Shown here in pieces: positions 45,920 through 56,572 of a stretch of DNA of 64,000 nt (positions are counted from its first letter, which is position 1; each line of letters opens with the position of its first letter). The stretch is from positions 868,001 through 932,000 of the forward strand of contig JAXQJY010000029.1 of the NCBI GenBank assembly GCA_037042185.1, written 5' to 3'. The DNA comes from Sordariomycetes sp. S80-01Y (Eukaryota; Ascomycota; Sordariomycetes). The notes under the pieces were generated by a model. It ran no database searches. It was not told the DNA's origin and saw nothing but the letters and a program-made list of their open reading frames with translations. Made by a program: the position numbers and the translations under genes.

Positions 45920-47082
45920 TTAAGCGCCGATGATCCGGTTTACCTGGTTGATTATGGCCGTCATTTGAACACCTATATCGTCTGTCAGTCTCTTCAATCG
46001 AGTTCTGCGTCCGTGAAAACCTACCGGTTTTCTGATCAGCATCATGTCCGTACCATCCGTTCCAGTCCCAGCACGCATTGGGGTTCGGCAGCAGGCTTCC
46101 TCCCCAGATGATCCTCGGAACACTATCTCTCTTCGTCTGAGGATACAACACGATGATTTCGTTGGTATCTTTGTCCGGTTAGTAGTATACCAGTAGACTC
46201 CGGGAAGCCTTGCTCACCAGCCCATTTCTGGTATCCCGTGTTCTCAATGAACGACATGCCGATATGCGTCGGGTCTTGTCTACATCCATGGAGCGCAACA
46301 TGAAGCTTGCAGGTAATATTTCCATCCTCACAAGCGGCAGGGACGTAAGCAAAGGCACTGTCTGCCATACCCTCGGCGCCAAAAGCGCCGGCTTGATCAA
46401 ACTCGATCAATCTGCCGGTCAAGGTTCCGTCGTTTCGGGGTTTCAGAGCCCCATACATCCACTTCAAAACTTCACCAGCGCCATCATAGCCACAGTTGCT
46501 TATGAAAGGACTCTGGCTGCCCACATTGCAGGGAGCGTTGCTTGGGCTGTCAAAGTCGGTCGGAAAGGTATGGCCGGCACCTTCGATAGTGTCGAAATTA
46601 AATTTCTCGGGGTCGTAGAAGTTCGAGAGCTGGGTTTGGAGCTGAACCATGGGGTTCAACCCGACGGTCGGGTCAGCTGTACCACAGGCGAGGAAGATGT
46701 GCCTGCTGGCCAAATTTTCCACAGGGTCGATTTCACGGCCGCTCCAGGTGCGCATGTGAGATGTTGGAAGCGTGATAAAGGGAACAGCATTATACATGCA
46801 GTTCGTGAACTAAGCCATGTTAGGAGGATAGCTGCTGACGGGCTGGTGACCGTCACGTGCATATTGGTTCCGGGCACAATCGAATGGCCCAGCTGCGAAG
46901 ACGCCAAAGCCCGTTTGGAAGATACTTGAGAATGCGACTCCAAGCTGACCTGCCATGAACCCTCCTGAGGATAGCCCAGATACGGATACTAGGGCCGGGT
47001 CGACGTTGTATGAGCCCAGAGGGACTGCAGACGTGGCATGGGCCCCCAGTCCAACTGCGACCATGGCTGATACCTTGACCAT
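45920..47082 (-). CDS. Secreted polyhydroxybutyrate depolymerase-like esterase
   Basis: Extracellular alpha/beta-hydrolase of the PHB-depolymerase/esterase group. Four exons (47082-46861, 46809-46218, 46168-46025, 45981-45920) encode 339 residues, with a signal peptide at MVKVSAMVAVGLGAHATSA. The nucleophile elbow is VSGLSSGGFMA, near the N-terminus as in this family; LHVALHGCRQ and GAGHTFPTDF are further family segments. Intron 1 (46860-46810, 51 bp) appears to be GC-AG: donor GCACGT, branch CTAAC, acceptor TTAG. Reading through it gives an in-frame TAG, while removing it gives CARNQYFTNCMYN, the family pattern. Introns 2 and 3 are ordinary (49 and 43 bp). The substrate could be a polyester or a lipid ester. 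Confidence 0.86.
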
Positions 47083-47686
47083 GATGGACAATTGATACCA
47101 GTATATAAAAAGAGAGATGTTGATTTTTTCTTCGACGATTATAAAAGTTTCAAGGTATGCATGCAAATCGAGCGCTCACAAAGGCGAGGTGCACGCCTTG
47201 ATCTTATACAAGTGATACAAGTGATTTGACGCCCACCCGGATGCGGGGAGAACAACATTACCCCGGATTATGGGTAAATCATGCATCCTAGCCGTAGCGA
47301 ATGTTGCATTATTTCTCGATTAGGGTGATCCTCTGCGTCAGCTTGTGGCTTTTTGCATGCTACATGCCGTCTTCGTCTGTGGGGTTGGATGGCCTCGGAT
47401 CCGATCCATCGACATTGCACCACTGTGTGTTGAGGGAGGCCTAAATTCACTACTGCGGATTCTACGATGTGTCGATCTGGACTTTTGGGCTGGTCATTAC
47501 CCGAGGTACTTTTGTCCACGACGGTCTTTCCTCCATTTTCACGCTGCCTAGGTGTGTCCCCCTCTCCAGAGGCGGACCTTGGGAACCCAGGGCTTAGTGA
47601 GTTTGTCAAGTTAACGAGGACACAGACGCCCAGAGAAACTTTAACGCTCAAAAACTTTTATTGATAGGTCTCGACTCGCGTCAGAA
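47083..47686. other. Intergenic region between esterase and REI1-like gene
   Basis: About 0.6 kb with the esterase promoter and the 3' UTR of the next gene. Nothing else is visible. Confidence 0.4.
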
Positions 47687-49397
47687 CTAACCACCGTTGA
47701 GGTAGCGGTAGTAGTAGGTCTTCTGGTTGTTGAGCTTCTTGCCATAAGCATAGTCCTTCTTCTTGGAATGGACCTGCTCCATCGTACGGCCTCTCTCCTC
47801 CTTCCTCTGTGCGATCTTGCGTCCTCTGTCCGTTACACCAGCCATACCCCTGGCACCGCGAGGAATGACCTCACGGTTGCGGCCGTTGCTAACAGCAAGC
47901 TGGTTTTCACCGTTACGTCCTTCGCGGTCACTGCCACCCTCCTCCTCCTCCCGGCTGCCCTCGATGGCTTGGCGCTCGGCGCGCTCCTCGGCTGTGGGGT
48001 AGTTGTAGAGGTTCTGACGGTAATACTTGGCCAAAGAACGGTGGCCGACTGACTTGCCAGATGGCAGGTGCAGCTCGTAGTCGTCGTGGAACGCAGCGTG
48101 GGTGTGCTTGTGGGCACGGGAATGCCAGCCATCAACCTGATGGCGAGCCCTAGGATCTTTAGTGGAGTGATGAGGGTGCTTGCCAAGACGCTCGTACTGA
48201 TGATGGTGACCTTCAGCCGGAACGGCATGAAGGTCGTCTGAGTCCAGAGATGACTCTGAGCTGTCTGTTTCCCATCCATCGCCCTCGCCCACTTCATCGC
48301 CATCCTCATTTGTGATCTTGGCGGCGCGACGACCGCCGAGCTTGGCGCCACCGTTAGCCTCTCCATCTTCAGCCTCTCCGTCCTCTGACTCATCGTCTTC
48401 ACCATCTGAGTAGGTGCTACGGAAGTCGTAAAAGTCACCGATTGCCAGCTGGTCGCGTTCCGACGTGTAGGGGATCTTGCAGTGGCCCTTATCCCTCATG
48501 TGCGTCTGGATGCCGAATACAGTCGACTTGACCTTACCACAGTCCAGGCACTCGTGGTCGTCGTGGACCTTGTGTTGAAGCTGCTCCACAAGGCCATCAA
48601 GATCTACTAGATAAGCCTTCTCTGGGATGAACATTCCATGGAATCGCTCCATGTGATTCGCGTTGAGCGGTACCGTCGGTGAATCGTAGTTGCAGAAAAT
48701 ACATGACTTCAGCGACCAATTTGGCCCTTCCTGCACAGGCGTAGCATTATTTTCCTCGCGATCGTTTGCGGCATCGGAAGTCTCGTCGGATGTAGGTTGG
48801 GGGTTTGAAGGTCGCTTGACAGGCGATGGCCTTTGATCGGATGTAGAAATCTTAGCACGGCTGAAGCCTTCTACGACGTGGCTGAACTCGTCCTCCGCTT
48901 CGGAGTCGACGGAGTCTTTCCCAACTGAGGGTACGGGCTCGCCTAATGTAAAGGTCGAGCTGACAACAGAAGTCGAGTCATCTTCGAGACGCTGTGCACC
49001 AGACGCAAGCTTAGCCTTGTGTTTCGAGCTGGAAAGATGGTTCTGGTAGGCGTTCTCGCTGTAGTAAGATTTCTGGCAGATGTCGCAGGCTCTCTCGAAG
49101 TACGCTTTGTCGGCTTGGGCGTCAGTGACGGCTCGGGCCTGGAGAACCTTCTCTGAAAAGACTTCGGAGGAGATGGGAGGCAAGGATGCTACTCGTCGTT
49201 TCAAGTTGTACCGGCTGTGGAACGAATGCTTAGCTAAGTCCTCTAGAGACGAGTGTGGGCGACACTTACTGCCAGTCACTCTTCATATGCGCCTTTTGCA
49301 GATCGATGTTACGGTAAGCAACCTGGCAAGTGTTGCAAGTGTAGGGATGGGAGGCAGAGTTGCCAGCCGTGGCGGGTTGAGCGGCGGCGCTCGCCAT
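47687..49397 (-). CDS. REI1: Cytoplasmic 60S biogenesis factor REI1-like
   Basis: C2H2 zinc-finger protein that acts late in 60S ribosomal subunit maturation in the cytoplasm, helping to recycle Arx1 and probing the exit tunnel. Exons 49397-49270 and 49214-47687, split by a 55-bp intron, encode 551 residues. Zinc fingers are visible at YTCNTCQVAYRNIDLQKAHMKSDWH, ACDICQKSYYSENAYQNHLSSSKH, SCIFCNYDSPTVPLNANHMERFH and CLDCGKVKSTVFGIQTHMRDKGH. Between fingers is an acidic segment. The C-terminus, GRTMEQVHSKKKDYAYGKK and YYYRYLNGG, matches the tunnel-inserting tail of Rei1. The chosen Met (MASAAAQPATAG) is the last before the first finger; an upstream ATG at 49589 adds a Ser-rich leader. The call is secure. 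Confidence 0.95.
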
Positions 49398-50356
49398 GGT
49401 GGTTGAAGGTTCTGAGGTTGTGTCAAGAACGTTGTAGGGTTCGAGGCGAACGCTTGATGAGGTTGTCGCGGAAAATAAGGCGATAGACGACGATGTCAGT
49501 AAGGGAGAAGAAGACGATGATGACACGAAGGGAGTCGAGGATATGTCATCAATCGACAATGATGAAAATTGCACCGAGCGTGATGGCAAGAATGTGGTGG
49601 GTGGCGGGGTTCCAGTTTCTTTCCGCGGGGCTTTTTCCCGATAACAGCGATAAGCGTGACACCAGTGGAGCCTCCTCGGAGCTTGGCGCTGATGATATCA
49701 GAGCACGAGACCCTGAACTGGCTCGGACGGATGAGCTAAGTGCGGGCCAATAGGGGCTTTCTGAGAGCAAAGTAATGAATGATAGTGGAATGAGAACCAA
49801 AGGTAGATAGTGTTCTAGAACTTTCAACCTGAGCTCTCTGGGTTTGAGACCACCTCTACTCCGTTTCTCGGCGTCGGGATTCATTAAGATACTGGGCCAC
49901 TCGGTCGTCGAAAGACTCAGGTCATAAAGAGGCATGCACAGTCATCCATACCTTAATAGGAAGATTGCAAATTCTCAAACGTTGAGATGTCGATACCCAT
50001 TACAACATTCAGGGTTCCATAAGTATGTCTCGGTATGAACTAGACTAGACACTCGCCCATGCTTCGAAACCTGGTGTCCAGGGTAGCCTGCTGGGCTTGC
50101 CGGGTCACCGCACCGCCACTGCCGCGCGCGAACGTCAGCGGCAGCCTCACTTGGATTCGCATCTCGAACCTCCAAGTTTCATCGCTGAACCCCTTTTGCC
50201 TTTCTTCGCTCCACGAAGCTACTTGACTCGTGACACATAGCGTCGCTCTTTTCTATTGCTTGATTCTAATATGCTTCATCCCTTGCGCTGCGAAAGGCCT
50301 TAAGCAAGGCTACAACGCCTCCCGCGCCTCGGTACCTCCGGGGCGTCTCTCTGACT
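49398..50356. other. Divergent promoter, REI1-like/HECT ligase
   Basis: About 0.96 kb between two divergent housekeeping genes. Open frames here are short and lack motifs. No RNA gene or repeat is visible. Confidence 0.4.
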
Positions 50357-53300
50357 ATGACTCCGGCTTCGCCCACAACCATCAGCCGTCGTGGTTCGAG
50401 CGACTCAGCCGACGAAGACCCAGGTCTCGACTTAATAGCTGGTCTATGGCAGGAAGCGCCGTTCGCTCGTTTGCCCGCAGACGCGCCGCAAGAGCTTCGC
50501 GAGCTCGTGTCCGATGTCGAAGATCCGCGGCGCGTCTACGTGATACATCACGCCAGCCGCAGGCATGAGTTCCAAATGATGGTAGAGAAGTGAGTGGTGG
50601 AAGTATCTGGAATCTTGGATCTGGGCTCATCATCTTCAGGTACATCTACCAATTGCGATACGGTTGCGGAACGCAGACTTGCACGACAGCAACATGCTTC
50701 ACGTGCAGGAAACGCCTGGCAGGCAAAGCCCCGATCCGTCGATATAGCCCCCTCAGCGCAAGAACCCTGGCGGTTTACCTGGCCGGTCGAGACAATCCCG
50801 AGAAGGGGCTTTGCCCATCATTACGAATACCCAAAGACACGCCGCCGGCCGCGGCCAAGAACCTCATTTTCGGCACGTTGCCGCGCGATAGTCCTCTCGA
50901 ACCGAAGCGATCGAATAGCCAGGGATCTTTCAAGTCGTCGAAGTGCAGGTCGAAACCCTGCAAACTGTATGAATCAGGAGCCGCTCCCCAGCGAGCGAGC
51001 CCCGACCAGGACAGCAAGGGAGAAGACGTGGACCCCGATAGCAAGGACGGCGCGACGGACGCCAAATGCGAGAGCTCGGATTTCTCACACTCACTGCGCG
51101 ACCGACCGACGAGCAAAGACCACCGATCTTTCGCCGCCAACGTTTTCGGCACAGTGGCTTTCAGAATGTTGGAATGGCTCACTCCGCAAGGCATGGCTGC
51201 TATCTCTAACGGGATCGAAGGAAGCAAGCCGTCGCGGCCTCAATCTCCACCCACCGACGGCGTTGCCCCGAAGTCGCCCATCTCGAAGGCCGATAGCGTA
51301 GATCGCAGAGCCGTGTCGAGTCCATCGCCACTATTGAATGGGGCGCCGACGGAGAAACTTGCACCTCCAGAGCCCCTCCATTCTTCGCCACAAGATCCTA
51401 CCAAGACCAGGCGCCGACCTGAAACCGCATTTCGGTCACCGCAGTCTTGGAAGCCAAGGAGAAGAGCGTCTTTAGAACCCCCTACACCATCCAAAACTGA
51501 CGAGCCCCGGTCCCCTACGAAGTCTCCTAGACCCAATGGTTTTTATCCTGAAAAGCTGGGACGGCCTCTAGGGTCTCCAGCCTCGGTAACGAAAGGTATT
51601 CCAGAAATACCCGCCCAGCCAGCTTTCTTCAGAAATGTCTCAAGCCAAGCGAGTGCGCCTGAGGACGATAACTCCGACCGAAGCGATCCGTTGGAAGTTA
51701 TGGCATCACCGAGCAGCGCCTTTGGATTGACCATCCCGAAGTTGGACAGTAGGAGGGCTAAAGCACAATCCGAGCCGATCGAGTCCCTTTGCACACTCCC
51801 CTCAGAGGATGTTGAGTGCCCTCCACCGCAGACTCTGAAGATGTTGAACGCGGACATTGTGGACTTTCTCTGTGACGTCTTCGCCAAGGACAACACAGGC
51901 GAGGAGCCCCTCGACAGTGTGAAGAACCAAACAGATATGCTACCGAAACCGACCCGAGGTGCTACACCGATAGCCAGGAAAAGGAGAAGACGCGACTCAA
52001 TATGTCGCCGGCAATGGAAGCTCTTCAGCGAGCAGACGTTGTTCAGCGTTCTGAGCAACCCTCGCTCGCTTATATCGTCTTTCACAACCTCAGGTGACCT
52101 TTTCGACTCGCACACTCTATGGTACTGCATGTTCCGCTTGACGCGCGCTGCTCCCAATTTGGTATTCAACAGCCTCTGGATAGCCGCCGATAGTCTCTTC
52201 ATAGCACCGAAGACCTTGCAAGAAGGGATGGGGGGCAAGTCGAAGCTTTTTAGACGCAATCGCAACGCACTCTCTGACTTTGAGGCTGGATGCGTTATGT
52301 CCATCTGTCTCCACGCCCTAGCAGGAAGTATCCCAATATGCCCGGACAAGCAATCGCTGAGGGCCTTGTCATGGAATCGGTCTGGTGGCCTTACCCTGAG
52401 TACCTTTCCTGACATTCTCGATCAGCCTGCTCCCATACGCGAAGGATTCGACGACGCATTCTCGAACGACCTCGCTGTAAGGCTAGCTCGTCGGCTGTGC
52501 ACGGCGGTGACTGCAAGAAGGCGATTTGCCGAGATCGTTGAAGCTGAACGACTGTCTGAAACGCAAGATGAAGCCCAAGCTAGCATCGATGTCCTTGATC
52601 CCATCTTCAACCAAATCGACATTATGGGGTTGGAAGCCACGCCGGCGCTTGAATTCGAGAGCCAGCCGCTGTTCCACCATCAGGGTCGCATGCAAATCTT
52701 GATGCTGGACTGGGCGAGAACAGTGATATTCAATGACTGGGATGGAAAGCCTGACTTTGCTACTAGTGGGCCCTTGGGAGGGGCGTTGTCTATCATCGAG
52801 TCAATGTGTAGGTCTCCCCCGGGTTATAGTTTCCAACATGCTGACAGGTTTTAGACGAACAAAGGGAGCTCCTACAGCTCGCAGAGCGCGACTTCCAGAT
52901 GGGCTATCTCTCTGACCACCTCGACCAGATGGACATCGCTATAGCGTGGCTTGACTTCACGTCCACGAATCAACGACGGCACTTTCTCGACTACCCCTAC
53001 CTCTTCAGCTCAAACACCCTAGTCAACTTCTTCCGTTCTGTCAACTTCTCAAGGATGAGCCGCACATTCGAAGAGTCTAGCTCTTTGGAATCAAGAATGA
53101 AAGCAATCGTTGAACGTGGTAGCCTTATAACAAATCCACACCACAAGATGGTATTGCAAGACATGCTCAAGACGGCGTCGAGGAGGTATCTCATTCTCGA
53201 GGTCAGTCGTAAGAATGTTCTCCGAGATGCGTTCGACCAGCTGTGGCGAAGAGAGGAAAGGGAGCTCCTGCGGCCGCTAAAGGTTCACTTTGGAGAGGAC

Positions 53301-54311
53301 AGCGGCGAGATGGGATTCGATTCGGGCGGTGTACAACAGGAGTTTTTCCGTATGGCCATCGCTGAGTTCTTGGATCCGCATCACGGTGCTTTCACTGTCG
53401 ACGATCGGACTCGGATGGCATGGTTCACTCCTGGGTCGGTGGTCGAGCTGTGGAAGTTCGAGCTCTTTGGCTTATTGGTGTCCCTGGCTGTTTTCAACGG
53501 TCTGACGTTACCGGTGACATTTCCTAAGGCCCTGTACCGCAAGCTTTTGAACTGGCCTGTCTCCGACTTACACCATATCGAGGACGGATGGCCAGATCTC
53601 GCCAGCGGCCTGACCCAACTCCAAGAATGGGACGAGAAGGATGGTGCCGTGGAAGACGTTTTTGCGCGAACCTACGAATTCTCCGTCTTGACTTACGGCA
53701 GCCACGTCACGCGCGATATGAGCACTGCCGACACAACCTGGCCTCAAGTCGGCAAGACTGACCAAATCCCGCCTGAGGAGGAGGCCCCTCTGGTGACAAA
53801 GGACAACCGCGACGAGTACATCAACGACTACATTCGCTTCCTGACCGACGTATCTGTTCGCCCGCAGTTCACCGCTTTTGAGCGCGGGTTCCGCGCCGCT
53901 CTCGATGCCAAGTCCCTGACCCTTCTCTCTCCATTGATCCTTCAGTCGCTGGTCGAAGGCGTCCAGACTATCGACATATCCGAGCTCCGCCGCTACACGC
54001 GCTACGTCGGCTGGGATGCCTCCCACCGCACTGTCAGGGACTTCTGGTCCATCGTCAAGCGTTATGATGAAGCTATGAAGCGCCGGCTCCTCGAGTTCGT
54101 CACAGCTAGCGATCGTCTGCCGGTCGGAGGTGTGAGTAACCTGCAATTTGTGGTGCAAAAGAATGGTGAGGAGGATGGCGACAATGGCCATTTGCCTACG
54201 GCGTATACTTGTTATGGGACACTACTGTTACCGGAATATCGGGATAAGGAGGTTTTACGGGAAAGGCTGTCTATGGCGTTGGAGAATGCACAGGGATTCG
54301 GATTCGCATAG
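50357..54311 (+). CDS. HECT E3 ubiquitin ligase with N-terminal AZUL zinc finger
   Basis: E3 ligase that takes ubiquitin from an E2 onto its own cysteine and passes it to substrates. Exons 50357-50589, 50640-52807 and 52855-54311 (introns 50 and 47 bp) encode 1285 residues. Near residue 75, YQLRYGCGTQTCTTATCFTC fits the AZUL zinc finger known from UBE3A. A long Ser/Pro-rich disordered segment follows (about residues 110-430). The C-terminal 350 residues are the HECT domain: HFGEDSGEMGFDSGGVQQEFF near its start and the catalytic cysteine in LPTAYTCYGTLLLPEY, then the C-tail ENAQGFGFA. The architecture resembles yeast Hul4 and animal UBE3A. The first intron splits a Lys codon just before AZUL. 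The call is strong. Confidence 0.93.
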
Positions 54312-54425
54312 ATGGGTATATTTCTGCTTAGCGTCAATTGCAATTATCCTGCTTTTAGAAGCTTGAAGGCTCTGGGATTTGGCCACAAATGTTGTGTGAT
54401 GATGTGTGCTATTTCGCGTTGCCTC

Positions 54426-55544
54426 CTATTCTGTCATCTGCCGCACATTCAGATTGATCCTCTTATTGCCCATCCATCCCCTCCACTCCTCAAACTCTCC
54501 GCCTTCCTCCGCAGCGGGCATATCTCTTAGGTATTCTGGGCACGTCCCCTTCACCACCTTGGGCACCCCGTGCCAGGCATATCTCGACTCCTCAGTCATG
54601 TAGATAGCGTCACCGCTCCTCAGCCGCAGGAGCAGATATCCCTTCCCATCCTTATCCGTCACACCCTCTGGAATCTCACCACCTGCAGCCTGGACGTCGG
54701 CCCCTGTGCTGGGTGCAATCATGAACAGCCCGTCACAGCCCAGCGACAGCGAGACGAGGCCGCGGTTCGCTTCCTCGCTGACATCCCGGTGCATCATCAT
54801 GGTATCCCCCGGCCGGTAAAAGTTGCAGATCGCAGCCTGGGCCTGCGTCTTTGGAAACAGATCCTCCAGAAAGTCGCCGATGTCTTTTGGGAATTCCGGC
54901 GGCTTTTCTTCCGGGTAGACCCTATTCGTCCAGTCGTACTGCCCTCCCAGCGTCACCCAGTGAAGCATCTTGTTCATGACCTGAGACATTGTCTTGGGCT
55001 TGTGAACGGACGGGTCTTTGGGTGTGAACATGTGGTCCTCGGAAAGGGGCGGGTGGTGGAAGAACGAGGTGCTAGGCGCTTGTGGATAGGGGAGGTTGAA
55101 GTGGAGGTGCATGTTTGTCTGGTGCGTTGGGTTGGGGAGGTCGCGGTGAATCAGGAGGTTTATCAGGCGCTCCTGAGGCCTTGGCGGCAGGAGACCCGGG
55201 ACTATGAGAAGGCCTAGGCAACTTGCGTCAGTTACTACGCTCCAGCCTCAAAACTAGACGAGATGCCTACCAGGCAACAGAGGATGGTGAACCACGGGTG
55301 CGTCACCCTCGACCTCAGCATCTTTCCCGCTCAAGCCCAGTCTTCTGAACGCCCGCTCCCGTTGCTCTTTTGAGATTCTGTCAACAGTCTTGAAGCCCGT
55401 TTCTGATTCCGGAGATCTCGTGTCATCTATCCGAGGATCGTCCAGGACGGTGGAGTGGTCAACCTTGGTGAAGGCCTTCCATTCTCTGCGCAGCTCCTCG
55501 GACGGCTGCTCGTGAGCATCGAGATCACCGAGTACCACCGCCAT
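54426..55544 (-). CDS. AlkB-like Fe(II)/2-oxoglutarate dioxygenase
   Basis: Likely ALKBH1-type oxidative demethylase acting on DNA or tRNA. Exons 55544-55271 and 55213-54426, split by a 57-bp intron, encode 353 residues. Iron ligands are seen as His and Asp in TMMMHRDVSEE and the second His in YAWHGVPKVV. The 2-oxoglutarate-binding arginines are in NKRINLNVRQ at the C-terminus. YDWTNRVYPEEKPPEFP and ICNFYRPGD are conserved parts of the fold. The acceptor GCCTAG at 55214 was preferred over an upstream CAAG because it alone keeps frame. Substrate and compartment cannot be read from sequence. The stop lies 115 bp from that of the convergent HECT ligase gene. Confidence 0.92.
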
Positions 55545-56009
55545 TTTCGACTATTTCGCTTGTGGCGATCGCCTACCCGGAGATGTCGTTCCCTGATCCG
55601 TCCTGTGACCAGTCTTGTGAACTGAGGTTTGATCGCGGGGTCAAGCTGGGTTTGTGTAGACAATCGCGACCGGGAGATGATAGTAAGCCCACAGCTTGCG
55701 AGAAAGATCTCAAGAGCGTCTTGGAAATTGCATAAAGCATTCGATAAATACCGAACTTACTGGCGACGCCGAAAGATCTGGTGCGCGTGGGAATCTTGAA
55801 AGTCGGTGGTTGAGTGGCTGACATAAGCTTGACCTCAGTAACCGCAACCGCAAACCCCTTTTCGGATGTCTCTCCCAACATCTTTAGGTCATAAGATTGT
55901 CCGTGAACTATTCCCTTTTCTCTTTTCGAGGAGCGATAGTAGATACTCGTTGTTGAGGAAGCCTTCATATTCTCCATTGGAGACGGGATTAGTCATCAAT
56001 CAGCGAAAA
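55545..56009. other. Intergenic region 5' of AlkB-like gene
   Basis: Holds the promoter of the dioxygenase and the 5' flank of the tRNA gene. A 134-codon minus-strand open frame (55573-55977) overlaps but has no motifs and is not supported. Confidence 0.4.
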
Positions 56010-56081
56010 GCCCTGTTGGCTCAGTGGTAAAGCGTATCACTAGTAATGATAAGATCACTGGTTCGATTCCAGTACAGGGCA
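56010..56081 (+). tRNA. tRNA-Thr (anticodon AGU)
   Basis: A complete cloverleaf of 72 nt without an intron. The acceptor stem is GCCCTGT paired with ACAGGGC; the anticodon stem TATCA/TGATA encloses CTAGTAA, giving anticodon AGT in DNA (AGU, expected to be edited to IGU). The T-arm ACTGG-TTCGATT-CCAGT carries an intact internal B box, and the D-arm carries the A box. A run of thymines after base 56110 could serve as a Pol III terminator. Confidence 0.93.
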
Positions 56082-56572
56082 GCGATACGAACGAGCTTAA
56101 CAAGCTCGTTTGCTTTTTGCTTTTTGCTCTTCATCCATTCTGCACGGCTCTTACTGGAGGCTCTTTGGGACAGGTAGTATCGCAGAGATCTACTTGGATC
56201 TAGCTACCGTAGCCTTTCCCCGGTCAATGCAGCTATGGAAGCTCTGGGAGTCGAAGATCAAATAAACCATAAGTGTTTCTTTTTTTAATTTGTGGGAGTG
56301 AAGCACATGTGCTGTAGAACCCAAATCGTCGAGTTTTGGTATTATTGAAGTGAAAGTTGGAGGTCTAAGTGTGAGGCGGGAATCGAAAAGCTGACATAAT
56401 TTTTCAACGCCGACCCTTAACCTAGTCCCAGTCTTCACCATGAAACCCCGTCAACCCACGTCATTATTTACATTCGCTGATCTCTGAATTCAAGATCTGC
56501 ACTCGGGAAAGGCTACGCAATAAGGTAGACAATGAGTCGATAGTCCGCACCAGCTGGTCGTTCACGATCAAT
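56082..56572. other. Intergenic region between tRNA and EngB-like gene
   Basis: About 0.5 kb, partly AT-rich, including T tracts at 56110-56135 and 56279-56286. No gene is supported. Confidence 0.4.
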
